A stretch of 64,000 nt of DNA, taken from positions 1-64,000 of the forward strand of contig PYST01000102.1 in the NCBI GenBank assembly GCA_003049485.1, read 5' to 3'. Shown one piece after another: positions 55,442-64,000 of this stretch. The position numbers and the translations under genes were made by a program. The number at the start of each line of letters is the position of its first letter. Position 1 is the first letter of the stretch. The notes beneath the pieces were generated by a model. It did no database searches. It was not told the DNA's origin and worked only from the letters and a program-made list of their open reading frames with translations. This DNA is from Ophioceras dolichostomum (taxonomy: Eukaryota; Ascomycota; Sordariomycetes; Magnaporthales; Ophioceraceae).

Positions 55442-55995
55442 TGGGGACGGACGGACGCTACAAAGGGCATAGAACTGTGATAGAGATTGCTCTAGTTGAA
55501 GTGGCATGGAAAAACAATACTAAAAGAGTAGAGAGATTGGCCAGGTAGAAAGAAATGGTTGGTTTAAGAGGTTGGATACATAGATCGGAGGTATCAATAG
55601 TTCTGTTCTATGGTGGTTGTATTTCATAGCTCCATCTCCCTAAAGAATGTCTACCCAAGGCTGTCATCTAACAGGCCCTTGTGCCGTGGCACATATAACA
55701 TGAAAAATTTGTCATAGATTTAAAGCCACGCAAATCCCCAGAGCTAGCCAGACATAATCCAGACAGACCAGAGGTCCTTTCCCGAAATACAGGTCCCGAA
55801 AAAGCCTCGGCAGCCACATCTACCCACGCAAGGAAACAGCAGCAAAGAGTGATAGAAATAGAGAGGCATCTGAGAGAAAAAAAAGAGAAAGCAAGAAAAC
55901 GCCGCCTATACCTATGCAGTGTAGACTATACCCAAGACGAAAACTAAAACCAGGCACCCAAGACTCAAGAAGACCATATCCAAATAGGAAGAGAA
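55442..55995. other. Convergent intergenic region
   Basis: 3' flanks of the hydrolase and the S41-like gene. AT-richer than the genes beside it. No ORF called. Confidence 0.5.
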
Positions 55996-58764
55996 TTAGT
56001 ACCCCGGATGATCCCACCACCCATTCTTCTCCGTCAGGCTCGGACTCTTATGCAACAACTCCAGCTCATGCGCCGAAAGCCTCCTCATCTCCGCCTCCCT
56101 CCTCTCCCTCCTCTCAGCAGCCCACCTCTTCCACTCGGCATGCGTCGCCGTCCGCCCAGACAGCGGGTTGTCAACCACCACTCCCACGTCTTCTCTTTCT
56201 TCTCCTTCTTCTCCTTCTCCTCTCTCTCCTCCTCCTCTCCTTCTTCTTCTTCTCGTGCTGCTGCTACCGGGAAGGGTGGCATTAGCAGCGCGCTCAGCAT
56301 AAACCCTCGACCCAGGCCCCTCATAAACCGGCAGCGACGACGCCACCAGCGCCCTCTCCAGCCCGGGAGCCGCAGCGCCCATCGCGCCGCCGGCGCCCGT
56401 GCTCGACCCCTCCGCGCACCTCCCTCCCCTCCACGCCACCTCGGCCGCGACTTCCCACACGGCCGCCGGGTCGCGCGTCATCTCCCACGTGTAGAAGCGG
56501 CGGCAGTGCGCCGCCTCGTAGACGAACTGCTGCGGGACGCTCGCGTCGGCGTCGCGGTACGCGTTGCGGAAGTTGAAGGACAGGCTCGCCAGCCCGGGGA
56601 GCAAGGGGGGTTCCTCGACGGTGTTGGGCAGGTTCGGCGGGATTTTTACGGAGGAGTCAGAGTCGTTGCCACTACTACCGTGTGTGGTGGTCAAGGCGGA
56701 TTTCAGGTAGTTCTGCAGAGAGCTGTACTTCAGCACCTGCGCGCCCTTGACGCCGCCGATGGCCTGCATGGGCGCCTTGAGCGGCCGGCCGCCGAGCGCG
56801 AGGCTGCGCACCCCCTGGTCGTGCGTGAGGAGGCGGGCGAGCACGGTGCACGTGGAGGCGCAGAAGCCGTCCGTCACCAGCACGATGTCCTCGGCGCGGA
56901 AGGGCGGCTCTGTCGGCGCGTCTGTGTCGTTCGTCTTGGCCGGGTCGCCGAAGCCCGACACTACGAAACCGTTCTCGCCGACGGTGTCCGGAGCGGAGAA
57001 GTTGTACCGCAGCAGGTTCGTGGCGCGGTCCTGCGCCGTCTCGAGGCCCGGGTCGAACAGGTCGGTCCAGTTGTCGAACCTCGCCAGGTCGGCGTCGAGC
57101 ATGTTGTTGAACACGGGCCGCTCCAGGAGCGTGCCGTAGAAGGCCGTGCCGATCACGTTCCAGGCCTCGGTGTGCCGGATGCGCATGCCGTCGAACGGGT
57201 AGGATCTAGGGAAGAGGTTGCGGTAGAGCTCGTAGGCCTGGAAGAGGAAGCCGCCCCCGTTGGCGGACACGTCGATGATCAGCTTGGTGCGGCCCGCCGC
57301 CTTGCACTCGCGCACGAAGGTCCGCACGACGCGCCGGAACTCGCGGAACTCGGTCGTCGTTCGGTCCTTGGGGTGGCGCGGGGAGAAGGAGAAGATGGAG
57401 AGCACGGCCACGTCGGTGTTGTTGGTGCTGTTGAGGAAGTAGCCGGCTACGTAGTCGTTGTAGTGTTTCACGACGGGGTATGGGTAGCCGGACACTGTGG
57501 GTTTCGGGATGCGTGTGCTCGTGGTGCTCGTGCTCCTGCTCGTGCTCGTGGTAGCTGTCTCTGTCACTATTGGTGTTGTGCTCTGAGTCGCGGTGGTAGA
57601 AGGTTGCTGCTTCTTGTAAGCGGCCACTGTCACTGTGGCGGTAGCCGTGTCGGTAGTTTCGCTCGTCGTCGTCTCTTCTCCTGAGTCGTCGTTCTCGACT
57701 AGTAGTAGCCCGTATTCGGAACGGACTCCCGCGGATGCCGCGGCTGCAGTGGCTGCAGCGGCCTGAATATCGGTCGGCATAGGTGCGGCGTGGTTGATAC
57801 GAGCCAATGGCTCCGTCGATTTCGGTGGTGGAGGGATCTCATAGGCAAGGTGCAGGTGCGAGCCGGTATCGATGCCGGAGAGGTCTTGGTTGACGGCGGC
57901 GAAGTTCGGGTGTGAAATCGAGGTGCCATTGGCGTATTCATAGACGCTGAAGTCCGGCAGCTGGACGTACCCACCGCTGCGGGCGAACACGCCTCCACCA
58001 CGGGCATGCACAGCAGTGCTGCCGAACAGGTTGTTGTACTGGGCGTCTGGGTCCTGCATTGCGCCGTTCGCAGCCACCGTCTGCAAATACTCGACCACGT
58101 CGATGCCGTCGATGCGCACCACCTCCGACGGCGCGTAAGCCATGCTCTCGTTGCCGCTCACGAGTTTCAGCAGGTCCTCCTCGTCGTACACCTTCGGCAG
58201 CTCGATGCCGTCGCTCGAGATCGACGTCAGGGTCCTGCTGGCCCGGAACCCGAACACGCCCAGCAACGCCGGCTTGTACTCGAAGTGGCCGTCAAAGGCT
58301 TGGTTGTACAGCGTGTTGAGGTCCCAGGCGAAATCGAGCTGCGACTTGTATGCACCCATAGCGAGCTTATTCTTCATATGCTTCAAGCCTTGAGACATGT
58401 CCACCCCGGGGAAGAGGTAGCCCGCTGGAGGAGACTTCATATAGCCGAGGGTGCTCTGCGTCTCGAGCATGGGGAGCAAGTAGTCCATGAGCTCCATGTC
58501 GTTCTCCACGTCGACGGGTACCGACGCCAAGCACGCCAGGGCGATCGACGGCAGAATCATCGACCCGACTTTATGCCTCGCAGCCTGCCCGGCCACCGCG
58601 CATGCCGTGTTCGTGTCGTTCGCCACCTGCCGCCCAAAGACGCCCCGGCCACTGCTGCTGCTGCTGCTGCTACCTCTGCTTCCAGAGGTCAGCGCCGAGG
58701 CCGGGGAGGCGGCTACTAAAACAGCCAGTCTTGCAGCCAATGCTACTGCCGCTGGGACGTACAT
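55996..58764 (-). CDS. Secreted S41-family (CPAF/UstP-like) peptidase-like protein
   Basis: An intronless frame of 922 residues. The start MYVPAAVALAARLAVLVAAS with the following ASA is a signal peptide. The central and C-terminal parts match fungal tail-specific-protease-like (peptidase S41) proteins related to UstP and bacterial CPAF: LDFAWDLNTLYNQAFDGHFEY near residue 150, the strand KLIIDVSANGGGF, and the active-site region DIVLVTDGFCASTCT with candidate nucleophile Ser637. A Thr/Ser-rich, mucin-like stretch of about 90 residues (from about 360, DSGEETTTSETTDTATA) interrupts the protein between the N-terminal and catalytic halves. A basic/Gly-rich region near 840 precedes a charged C-terminal helix region (EWKRWAAERRERREAEMRRL). 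NxS/T sites suggest glycosylation. Activity is unproven; some fungal members are inactive. In the ustiloxin cluster such a protein is thought to process a peptide precursor, but no such cluster is here. Confidence 0.85.
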   Translation of the reverse strand: MYVPAAVALAARLAVLVAASPASALTSGSRGSSSSSSSGRGVFGRQVANDTNTACAVAGQAARHKVGSMILPSIALACLASVPVDVENDMELMDYLLPMLETQSTLGYMKSPPAGYLFPGVDMSQGLKHMKNKLAMGAYKSQLDFAWDLNTLYNQAFDGHFEYKPALLGVFGFRASRTLTSISSDGIELPKVYDEEDLLKLVSGNESMAYAPSEVVRIDGIDVVEYLQTVAANGAMQDPDAQYNNLFGSTAVHARGGGVFARSGGYVQLPDFSVYEYANGTSISHPNFAAVNQDLSGIDTGSHLHLAYEIPPPPKSTEPLARINHAAPMPTDIQAAAATAAAASAGVRSEYGLLLVENDDSGEETTTSETTDTATATVTVAAYKKQQPSTTATQSTTPIVTETATTSTSRSTSTTSTRIPKPTVSGYPYPVVKHYNDYVAGYFLNSTNNTDVAVLSIFSFSPRHPKDRTTTEFREFRRVVRTFVRECKAAGRTKLIIDVSANGGGFLFQAYELYRNLFPRSYPFDGMRIRHTEAWNVIGTAFYGTLLERPVFNNMLDADLARFDNWTDLFDPGLETAQDRATNLLRYNFSAPDTVGENGFVVSGFGDPAKTNDTDAPTEPPFRAEDIVLVTDGFCASTCTVLARLLTHDQGVRSLALGGRPLKAPMQAIGGVKGAQVLKYSSLQNYLKSALTTTHGSSGNDSDSSVKIPPNLPNTVEEPPLLPGLASLSFNFRNAYRDADASVPQQFVYEAAHCRRFYTWEMTRDPAAVWEVAAEVAWRGGRCAEGSSTGAGGAMGAAAPGLERALVASSLPVYEGPGSRVYAERAANATLPGSSSTRRRRRRGGGERGEGEEGEEREDVGVVVDNPLSGRTATHAEWKRWAAERRERREAEMRRLSAHELELLHKSPSLTEKNGWWDHPGY

Positions 58765-59346
58765 GCTAAGGAAAGCTAGCGGCCCGGTGAGGGGCTAGAG
58801 AGAAAGGAAAAGAAGAAAAAGAAGTAGAACGAAAGTGCACACTTGGTATAGATAGTATAAGAACCACCGAATAGCACGGGTTAAAGAGAGCAACCCAAAG
58901 AGGGAAAACAAAGGAAGAGGGAGAGGAAGATAGAGAAGGAGGAGAAATCTAAGGAGAAAGGCAATGCCGCGAGGAGTAATGATGCTTCCTCTCCTCAGGG
59001 GGCAGTGTTCAACGAGATAGAGGGAGTAGTGATTTCCCGTCGTGTCACTGCTCGTCTGAGTGCTCGCTTACTATACCGAGCGAGAGCAAACCAGCTGTCC
59101 CCCCATTCCATGTAAAGGCGACACCGCGAACTGCCTGCCGTTGCGAACAGCAGCAGTCGCGGTGCCCCGTCATATCTATACATTTCTTTGGTCTATGTGA
59201 TTGTACTCACCATGGCCAAGGAGGTTTTTCTTCACCTTCGTCCCTTGTGATAGAGGAAATAGGGGATGGGACGCGCGCACGACTGAGCTTCCTGCATCTC
59301 GCTTGGGCCTCGGCGCTAGCAGTGACCCCCCCCCCCCCCCCCCCCC

Positions 59347-59392
59347 NNNNNNNNNNNNNNNNNNNNNNNNNNNNNNNNNNNNNNNNNNNNNN
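59347..59392. other. Assembly gap (46 N)
   Basis: Forty-six N after a run of about 18 C. A poly-C tract is the likely cause of drop-out. It lies in noncoding DNA. Confidence 1.
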
Positions 59393-59616
59393 CCCCGCGA
59401 GCTTCATCAGTCATCAGGCCCCATTCTTCGGGGAAGCCATTGACTCCATTTGCCTGTGTTTTGCGACTGCAGAGGCAGCTCGGTGAGCTAGCAGAAAATA
59501 AGAAGAAAACATGGCTGGGTAGTACGAAATCAGAGACGCGAGAAAGGGAATTGGAGTTCGCCCGCACCCGGCGTAGATAAGCAGGCTTTTATCCAGCTAG
59601 CTTGCGGGCGAGTGTG

Positions 59617-59964
59617 CTATTCCAGCCCCTGGGCCAGCCGTTCAATACCAGCACCGCTGGTAAGCCACTCGGCAAGCGACGAGGTGTTGGCCATATACGC
59701 GTCTTTATGGTCCATTCGCGATCCCGATGCTTCAGTAGTAGCCTTGCTAGGTATCTTTCCGGCTGACAGCACCGTCGGCTTTTCCTTATGCATCGCCGTC
59801 GGCCGTGTCATGAAGATGACCTGCTGCGGTCTGGAAGGGTCCCCAGGTCCGATCGAGTCGTGTTTTGTGCCGGGAGTGTGATGCGGCCGGGTCCACATGC
59901 TCTCTTTGGGGAAGGATGCCTTGAGATAGGCATGCGCGGACGCATCTGATTCAGAGACGTGCAT
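59617..59964 (-). CDS. Small hypothetical protein (115 aa), doubtful
   Basis: A frame from ATG at 59964 to the TAG at 59617. Codon use (AAG over AAA, many C/G third positions) and a balanced composition ending SLAEWLTSGAGIERLAQGL suggest a real product. There is no signal peptide, membrane segment or recognised family. A GTAAGG at about 59983 in the same orientation could be a donor of an upstream exon, so it may be part of a longer spliced gene. It could also be chance. Confidence 0.38.
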   Translation of the reverse strand: MHVSESDASAHAYLKASFPKESMWTRPHHTPGTKHDSIGPGDPSRPQQVIFMTRPTAMHKEKPTVLSAGKIPSKATTEASGSRMDHKDAYMANTSSLAEWLTSGAGIERLAQGLE

Positions 59965-60883
59965 ACACGGTACTGACTCCTTACCAGCAGCTGTTCAGCA
60001 TCTGCGCGCGCTGCGTCAGCCGTCTATTCGCGTTGATGCTCGTCCCGGCGAACGAGGAGGTGCTATTCGGCAGGAAGGGAGGGAGGGAGGTAAGCTCCGG
60101 GACGGATCGTGGGCACTAATTTTATTCACTGAGTAAGCCGAACCACGGCACGGTTACCCGGTACTGTGTTTCGAACGCTACTGTGTTGGGTGGTGTTCCA
60201 GCGGTGTGGTTCAGTGGCTGAACGCAGGCATGTGGGGTGGCCCAGACCCTGGCGGCCGGCCTACAACATGACCACCAAAGAACACTGGTTCTGAAGTCAA
60301 AATCAATGTCACATTTTTGACAACACTGGCAAAGTAATAGGACATGCTACGGGATGCGATGATGACCTGAAGGCTTTAACTATGGTCCTGCCTTCATTTT
60401 ACCGATGGTGTAATTATGGGAGTGAGAGGAGGGGAAAGGTGGCAGGTGAACAGACCAGGGGAGGGTACGAGAGAGCGGATAGGAGGGGGAAGGACGGAAG
60501 CGAGGTTATGAGAGCAGGATGGAGAGGAGAGAAGAAGACGAGGAAAAGAAGAGGAGAGAACAGGAGAGGGTACATCACAGCTACGATACTATACGTCTTA
60601 TAAAAATACAATCGTCGTTCATTGTCCGGAATGCAGGATGTTGCGAAGCCAGCTAGGCTTGCTTAAAGCATCGTGAGGGTATCTCTACAGTAAAAACACA
60701 CCAGCGCCGGGGAAAAAAAGGAGAAGGGAAAAAAGAAAGCAAAGCAAAAAAAATAAGGCGAAGCAAAGAAGACGGAGAAAAAAGAAGACGGAGAAAAAAA
60801 GATGAAGAGAAAAAAGAAGGTGAGAAAAAAGCCTTAATATGAAAGCAAGAAAAAGCAAGACGCAAGAGCAGCCTCTACCTACC

Positions 60884-63064
60884 TCAGTCCGACAGCCAGT
60901 CGTCCCCATCCTCACCCACCAGCTTGCCCTTGTAGTACACTCCCGAGTCCCAGTTCCACAGGTCGTCCTCCTCCGCGTCCTCGGCGTCGTTGAAGACGGG
61001 CAGGGGCACGGGCGTGTTCTCTGGCTGCGTCCAGTAGCCCGTCTGGCCCTCGGCGGCCAGCGCTTTGCGCTGCCGGAACGACGCCACCATCAGGCCGCGG
61101 CGGGACGGGTAGTCCCTGGGCAGGGCCGGCACCGAGTCCGAGGTGGCGAACGCCTCGCGGAAGACGTGCTCGAGGTGCGAGTGGTCCGGGCGCTGCCAGT
61201 CCCACATTGCGTATCCCCGGCGGCGGAGGCGGCGGAGGGTGCCGCAGAACACCCAGCAGTCGGGCTTGGCGTCGTCGTGGTAGCGCTGCCACCACTTCTC
61301 GGGGCCCTGCTCGAAGTCGCAGCCGAAGGCCGGGTTGTCGCCGTTCTCCTCCTCCAGCCGCCGGCGCCAGGTCGCGATCACGTCGTCCATCGTGCCGGGG
61401 ACGTCCGAGGCGGCGAGGCGGAAGGCGTGGCGGAGGTTGGCGGGGTGGGGGCGGTCGAGGGGCAGGAGGGCGCGCCGCTCCTCGAAGGACTTGGCCCAGA
61501 CGAGGTCGAAGATCTGGACGACGCCGAGGGCCATCTGTTATAGTGGGCATGGATGTTCTGTTAGACAGGCTGGGATGTGCCGGCTGTGGTTCGGCAGTGG
61601 AGTCAGCAAGGATGGCCACTTACGAAGCGCTGCTTCCAGGGGTTTGTCACCGCCCGCTCGATCCAGTCGACCTCGCGGACTCCGAACTCGATGTCGTGGG
61701 GGGCGACCTTGTCGAGTCCTATAAAAGCATGTCAGTTTAGTCAGATCGCAACCCTAATCTCAGCCGGGGTCGTCGTCTGATGCCTTCATGGTTCAAACTT
61801 CAAACCAGACAAGCAGAAGAAAACGGGGGTGAAACAGCAGTATACCTTTCTGCAGCATGTCCTCGAGAAACTCGAAGATGCACGCAAGCTGCTCGTTGAT
61901 CCACGGCGGGAAGAGTTTGAAGAAGCGCCGGATGTGGTCGGGGCGCTCGGGGTTCTGCGGGGCAATGCCGTTGAACACGTGGAAGAAGAGCTCGGCACGG
62001 TAGAAAGCTCTCTGGATCCGCATCTGCTCGCCGTACGTCACGTGCGGCTCATTGGGCAGCTGGACGCCGCCCAAACCGCCGGGCTGGCCACTGGGCTCGC
62101 CTTGGGTAGTGGTGGAAGCAGCACTAGCGCCGCTGGAGGAGGCCGCATCTGCAGCCGGGAGGGTATAGAGAAGGACGGGGGTGCTTGCAGCCATTGAGGA
62201 CAAGACAGGGGTTATGGTATGGACACCGACGTGAACAACATGGGTTCCGTTCGGTGTGGTTTGAATATCGAAGCCGGCAGTCCTTCCAGCCTCCGGGTTG
62301 TACCAGGCATAGCCAGCAGCGGTCCAGACGCGCGAGATGTCGGCGTTATGCTGCTCACGGATCTGGGCCTCACGCGAGATCTCGGCTTGGCGGCGTGAGA
62401 TCTCGCGGCAGAAGGTGTCGATTCGGTAGTGGGATTTGGCCCAAAGCTCGTTCGCCCACTCGTCGATGATGAGGTGCCGCTTCCAGATCTTTGCCGCCTC
62501 AGAGACAGTGAGGGTGTCTCGCTGGAGCTGGATGAAGTAGTCACGATAGTAACGACCATCTTTGTCGTCACCGGCGCCAGCCTTGGCCTTACCCTTGCCC
62601 TTGGGGTCGGTGTTCTGGTGCTCGGGCTGCTCGTTCTTGGCCTCGTCCTCGACCTGACCGGTGGTGACGGGCGTGCGGTTCACCACAGGCGCAGTGGCCA
62701 GCACTGCCGGCCAGGCGTCAGTAAGAGAACGACCGCGGCGGGGATTGCCTGCGGAGTCCTTGTCGGTCTGATTGACGGCGATAGCAATGACGAGCTGGTC
62801 CGGGGGAATGAAGGACTGAAGCATGTCCCAGAGGATTCTAGAGCCGCCATTGGCGACGTAGGCTAAGTGCATCGTTTTGCAGGACAGCAGGACGCTGGGA
62901 ATGTCCTTGGGCTCTAGATGGCGGAGGACGTTGCCGAGAATCTCGCAAGGGAGATCAGTGATGATCTTGGGGTCCCGGGCTGGGTTGTCGACCTGGTCGA
63001 TGTCCATTGCGGCCATTGCGGTCGCCATCTTGGTCGCCATCTTGGTCGCCATCTCGGTCGCCAT
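60884..63064 (-). CDS. F-box protein
   Basis: Three exons, complement of 61846-63064, 61624-61718 and 60884-61534, encode 654 residues; donors GTATAC and GTAAGT, both acceptors YAG. The F-box (about 36-75) reads ITDLPCEILGNVLRHLEPKDIPSVLLSCKTMH, the Skp1-binding motif of SCF ubiquitin ligases. No leucine-rich or WD40 substrate domain is visible. The rest has helical, Trp-rich stretches (RYYRDYFIQLQRD, AELFFHVFNGIAP, KLFPPWINEQLACIFEFLEDML), then the exon-2 segment GLDKVAPHDIEFGVREVDW, and a C-terminal region rich in Trp and charged residues ending in acidic sequence. Similar fungal F-box-only proteins have unknown targets. The first 20 residues are a repeat of MAT plus one residue, with six in-frame ATGs; the first, at 63064, is preferred. 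A Thr/Ala spacer lies near 330. Confidence 0.85.
63017..63064 (-). repeat. 12-bp tandem repeat at the start of the F-box ORF
   Basis: Four copies of ATGGCGACC plus one codon (GAG, AAG, AAG, GCA), coding for M-A-T-x repeats. Each copy supplies a new ATG, so copy-number change would only alter the number of N-terminal residues. Confidence 0.85.
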
Positions 63065-64000
63065 GGATGGAAACGCACTCGATCTTTGATTGTTTGATTT
63101 CGTCCTCGACAGGAGACAGCTTGAAGGGACGAGGTGTGCAGGGAAAAGCGAAGGACTTGATGAGACGGTTGATTGCTTATCCTTAGAATCTTTGGATTGC
63201 AGGATGTCGATCCGGAACGGCCAGAGAGAAGTCAATCACTTGAATTGATGATGGCTTTGGCGCATCGACTACCTTCCTTTCACTCGTTGGGTTCACTTGC
63301 TTGGAGCCGTTTGCCTCGTCCTGCTCGACTCAGTCAGGACCTTAGGCTGTTAGTCCTCAGAAAGCTGGCATTGATACAACGGATATCACGCCCGTCATAT
63401 CCAAAGGGACCTACTGCTTTGATTCAGAAATCCAGATGCAACGAATGCAATGCTCTTGCCTTCTGACCAAGTGGCGAGGTGTTGAGGTAGGTACGAGTGA
63501 ACCCTGACCGTGGTGTTGACTTTTGGTGTTGTTGCCAAGGACTACAGCTGAGTTAGCATGCACTTGACAGGAAAGCGCGGCATATACGACAGGGGAGGTA
63601 CCACCCAGAATCCACCCCGCGGCGCACCCCAAAGAGGAAATAACCTTGTGTCCCGAGTACCTGCCTCCTCCTGCTGTTGGGTTGCCTTGTCGAAGATGGA
63701 GGACGTCAGCCCACGGCCGACCACCATCGCCAACCACGAACAGCCTGACTTTTTCTGCTTCTCCTGGAAGGCGTGTCCCAGACCCGCGGCCCTCGACCGA
63801 CCCATGGCCCATTAAGCAAGCCCAGACACCACGAGGCAAGTGCGCCGTTAGCTCGAAACCAACAACGGCCCTTCTATCTCCCTCGGACCGAACCCAAAGC
63901 CCTACCTGCCCTCCGAAACCTTTCAACTGTTTACGATCAGGTAGTAGTCACAACTGCCTACCACTTAGCCCAAACGTTAGCGCTTTCTTTTGCCTTTCCA
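63065..64000. other. Upstream region of the F-box gene, right edge
   Basis: Promoter and 5' UTR of the F-box gene. The frames in the last 600 bases lack family signals on either strand. Nothing further supported. Confidence 0.45.

Larger units (their letters stand above)
58765..60883. other. Gene-poor stretch with assembly gap
   Basis: S41 gene promoter, poly-C and N run, a doubtful ORF (59617-59964, listed), then A-rich DNA before the F-box gene stop. A TGGTTCAGTGG at about 60206 resembles a tRNA A box, but no B box follows. Nothing else recognised. Confidence 0.5.

Noticed and set aside
56008..57684. 558-codon frame on the plus strand
   Set aside because: Antisense shadow of the S41-like gene, whose minus-strand frame has a signal peptide and active-site motifs.
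60200..60270. tRNA-like A box (TGGTTCAGTGG)
   Set aside because: No B box (GGTTCGANTCC) and no cloverleaf pairing follow within 60 bases.
60839..61543. 234-codon frame on the plus strand
   Set aside because: Antisense to exon 3 of the F-box gene. No ATG context or family motif, and the minus frame is supported by splice phase.

Overview
The window is nuclear DNA of a filamentous ascomycete (Pezizomycotina, most likely Sordariomycetes). The grounds are short spliceosomal introns (about 55-170 nt, GTRNGT donors, CTAAC/TACTAAC branch sites, YAG acceptors), high third-position GC in the coding exons, glycine-, alanine- and glutamine-rich inserts in conserved proteins, and best family matches to fungal housekeeping proteins. 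The species cannot be named from the sequence alone. Two runs of N (37942-37993 and 59347-59392) show that this is a scaffolded assembly.

Layout. Bases 1-9806 are almost gene-free: a partial exon at the left edge and simple repeats. From 9.8 kb the genes are: an AhpD/carboxymuconolactone-decarboxylase-like protein (-); the ERAD ubiquitin ligase Hrd1 (+); a shattered leucyl-tRNA synthetase copy (+, pseudogene); the CORVET subunit Vps3 (-); the Golgi golgin CASP/Coy1 (+); a 4.4 kb gap; a secreted DUF3455 protein (+); a NUDIX hydrolase whose 5' end is problematic (-); Mediator subunit Med11 (-); the TFIID/SAGA subunit TAF5 (+, with an assembly gap); retromer sorting nexin Vps5 (+); mitochondrial ribosomal protein bL31m (-); a flavin-reductase-fold protein (+); a small secreted cysteine-containing protein (-); a Ure2-type glutathione S-transferase (+); the branchpoint-binding splicing factor BBP/SF1 (+); a lipid-droplet hydrolase-like protein (+); a secreted S41-family peptidase-like protein (-); a doubtful small ORF (-); and an F-box protein (-).

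How the genes relate. This is not an operon or a metabolite cluster; most genes are housekeeping. Head-to-head neighbours share short upstream regions and sometimes a cellular theme: Vps3/Coy1 (endosome and Golgi traffic, 627 nt between start codons), Med11/TAF5 (RNA polymerase II initiation, 537 nt) and bL31m/flavin reductase (possibly both mitochondrial, 424 nt).

The most notable signal is inside the BBP/SF1 gene. Its unusually long second intron (356 nt) starts, seven bases after the 5' splice site, with a perfect TACTAAC followed by four regularly spaced CTAAC motifs. These are the RNA sequences the encoded protein recognises, which suggests an autoregulatory decoy. Retaining this intron would end the protein before the KH domain. 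Exon boundaries below were read by eye from splice consensus, reading phase and family conservation, and all are predictions.
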